Below the pieces are notes generated by a model, which saw nothing but the letters and a program-made list of their open reading frames with translations, did no database searches and had not been told where the DNA came from. The position numbers and the translations under genes were made by a program. This document shows positions 6,726 through 7,700 of a stretch of DNA of 7,700 nucleotides, one piece after another. Numbering within the stretch: position 1 is the first letter of the stretch; every line of letters starts with the position of its first letter. Source of the DNA: JBDSLU01 sp039916225 (lineage in GTDB: Bacteria > Acidobacteriota > Vicinamibacteria > Vicinamibacterales > Vicinamibacteraceae); assembly GCA_039916225.1 (NCBI GenBank), contig JBDSLU010000022.1, positions 1 through 7,700 on the forward strand, written 5' to 3'.

Positions 6726-7700
6726 GGCACCAGCCTGAACGACACTCCCCGGGTGGCGGACACGGAACCCTGCCGGACCGACACGCGCAGCTCGTAGGTA
6801 CCGGGGCCGAGCGCCTCGATCGGAATGCGGCTGACCTGCACGATGCGCCCGTCGGCGGCGGGCGCCGTGAGCTCGAGCGGCGCCTCGGCCAGCTTCTGGC
6901 CGTTCGAGGCCAGCAGCAGCGTCCCCTGGACCGGGACGCCGCCCGGCGCCGGATAGGCGACGAAGTAGAAGGGCAGCTCCTTGACCTCGGACTTCTTGAA
7001 CGGTTCGCCCATGCTCGGGTAGAGCAGCTGGTCACCGACGTAGAGCGGGTTGGTGGTCGAGCGCTCGGCGGCCGGGACGCGCTCGCTCTTGCGGACGGCG
7101 ATCAGGCTGCTGAGGCGCAGCGCCTTCTCGTCGAAGGCCGGCAGCTCGTAGGTGCCGAAGCGGACCGACGCCTTGTCGGCGAGCATGTCGTAGACGACGG
7201 TCTCGGTCGTGAAGGTCCCGGGAATCAGGACCGGATCGCGATAGAACAGCACTTCGCCGAGCTTGGCGCGATCGAGCTGTTCGATCGGCCCGTTCAGGCG
7301 ATAACGCTGGCTGACCTTCTCGAGCACCTGGCCCTGGTCGTCCTTGAACTGCACGAGGACGACGAAGTCCGACGTGTAGCTCTTCTTGTCCTCGGAGGGC
7401 AGGAAGGTGATGCCGCTCGTCGGCAGCGTCACCAGCACCGGCGTGAGCCCCGGCTTGCCGGGCTCGGGGAATGTCAGGGGCAGCGCCCGCACCGGGAACG
7501 CGTTCGGGACCGGCGTGCGGGCCAGCGCCGCCAGGGCCCGCGCTTCGTGGTCCAGGATCGGCGCCCCGGCTGCCGTGTTCACCGCAAAGTAACCCTTGCG
7601 CGAGCGGATCCGGGCGCCGGAGCGCTTTACTTTGACGTCGATCTCGCGGAACTTGCCGTCGAAGTTGGTGTTCTTCGGGACGTAGGTCAGCACGTAGTAG
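6722..7700 (-). CDS. VWA domain-containing protein of the acidobacterial (TIGR03436) type, C-terminal part only
   Basis: The frame is open from the right edge (7700) to TGA at 6724-6722, showing 325 whole codons. The GTG at 7693 is internal: it is preceded in frame by Tyr-Tyr, and YYVLTYVPKN matches FHYLLTYSPKN of the next gene, so roughly the first 430 residues are missing. Visible parts are the end block of the VWA-like domain (FREIDVKVKRSG, RSRKGYFAV, residues 17-39) and then the family's C-terminal region with YRLNGP, GEVLFYRDP and NPLYVGDQLLYP (DNA 7016-7051), ending in the last strand GTYELRVSVRQG. It is closer in these blocks to the downstream VWA protein than to the plus-strand one, suggesting a tandem duplication. 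It is the most upstream visible gene of the minus-strand operon. Presence of a VWA metal site and signal peptide cannot be checked here. Function is inferred only from family: an exported binding protein of unknown ligand. Confidence 0.9.
   Translation of the reverse strand, partial: YYVLTYVPKNTNFDGKFREIDVKVKRSGARIRSRKGYFAVNTAAGAPILDHEARALAALARTPVPNAFPVRALPLTFPEPGKPGLTPVLVTLPTSGITFLPSEDKKSYTSDFVVLVQFKDDQGQVLEKVSQRYRLNGPIEQLDRAKLGEVLFYRDPVLIPGTFTTETVVYDMLADKASVRFGTYELPAFDEKALRLSSLIAVRKSERVPAAERSTTNPLYVGDQLLYPSMGEPFKKSEVKELPFYFVAYPAPGGVPVQGTLLLASNGQKLAEAPLELTAPAADGRIVQVSRIPIEALGPGTYELRVSVRQGSVSATRGVSFRLVP

Noticed and set aside
5004..6797. Long plus-strand open frame of 597 codons opposite the complete VWA gene
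   Set aside because: The minus-strand frame has a signal peptide and clear family motifs. The plus-strand translation is Arg/Gly/Ala/Val-rich with no recognisable domain, as expected for an antisense frame in a GC-rich gene.

Overview
The window is about two-thirds G+C and almost entirely coding. It holds four genes, all of which appear to encode exported proteins. Three are related members of the von Willebrand factor A (VWA) family known as the 'VWFA-related Acidobacterial domain' (TIGR03436 type). The fourth is a CRTAC1-type protein with VCBS/FG-GAP repeats and an ASPIC/UnbV C-terminus. This pairing and the base composition suggest Acidobacteriota, possibly a Vicinamibacteria-like lineage. 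That is an inference from family knowledge; there is no rRNA or other marker gene here.

Layout: bases 1-2088 (+) are the C-terminal 695 codons of a VWA-family protein whose start lies left of the window. A 28-bp gap separates its stop from the stop of a convergent minus-strand set. Read in its direction of transcription, that set is: the C-terminal 325 codons of a second VWA-family protein (7700-6722, start outside the window), a complete VWA-family protein (6725-4449), and a complete seven-repeat beta-propeller protein (4444-2117). The first junction is a 4-base overlap (or 1 base with the alternative ATG) and the second is a 4-base gap, so the three minus-strand genes look like one translationally coupled operon. 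No promoter is visible, because both transcription units enter from outside the window.

The three VWA proteins share one architecture where it can be seen: an N-terminal beta segment of the 'D..GKPV.DL...DFEL.ED' type, a VWA-like domain with a variable insert, a conserved '.Y.LTY.P....G.FR.I.VKVKR' end, and a roughly 290-residue C-terminal region carrying an NPLY(V/L)G signature. The complete members of the operon have Sec-type signal peptides. A reasonable but unproven reading is a set of periplasmic or surface proteins for protein or ligand binding, co-produced with a calcium-binding propeller. No substrate, enzyme activity or pathway can be read from the sequence.

No RNA gene, mobile element, CRISPR array or origin was found, and there is no gene-free stretch longer than 28 bp. 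The points most worth a second look are the three-paralogue array around the propeller protein, an Asp-to-His change at the metal-site position of the plus-strand VWA protein, the variable inserts inside the VWA domains, a PPPP tract lying within a G-quadruplex-type motif, and a 21-bp tandem repeat just after a signal peptide.
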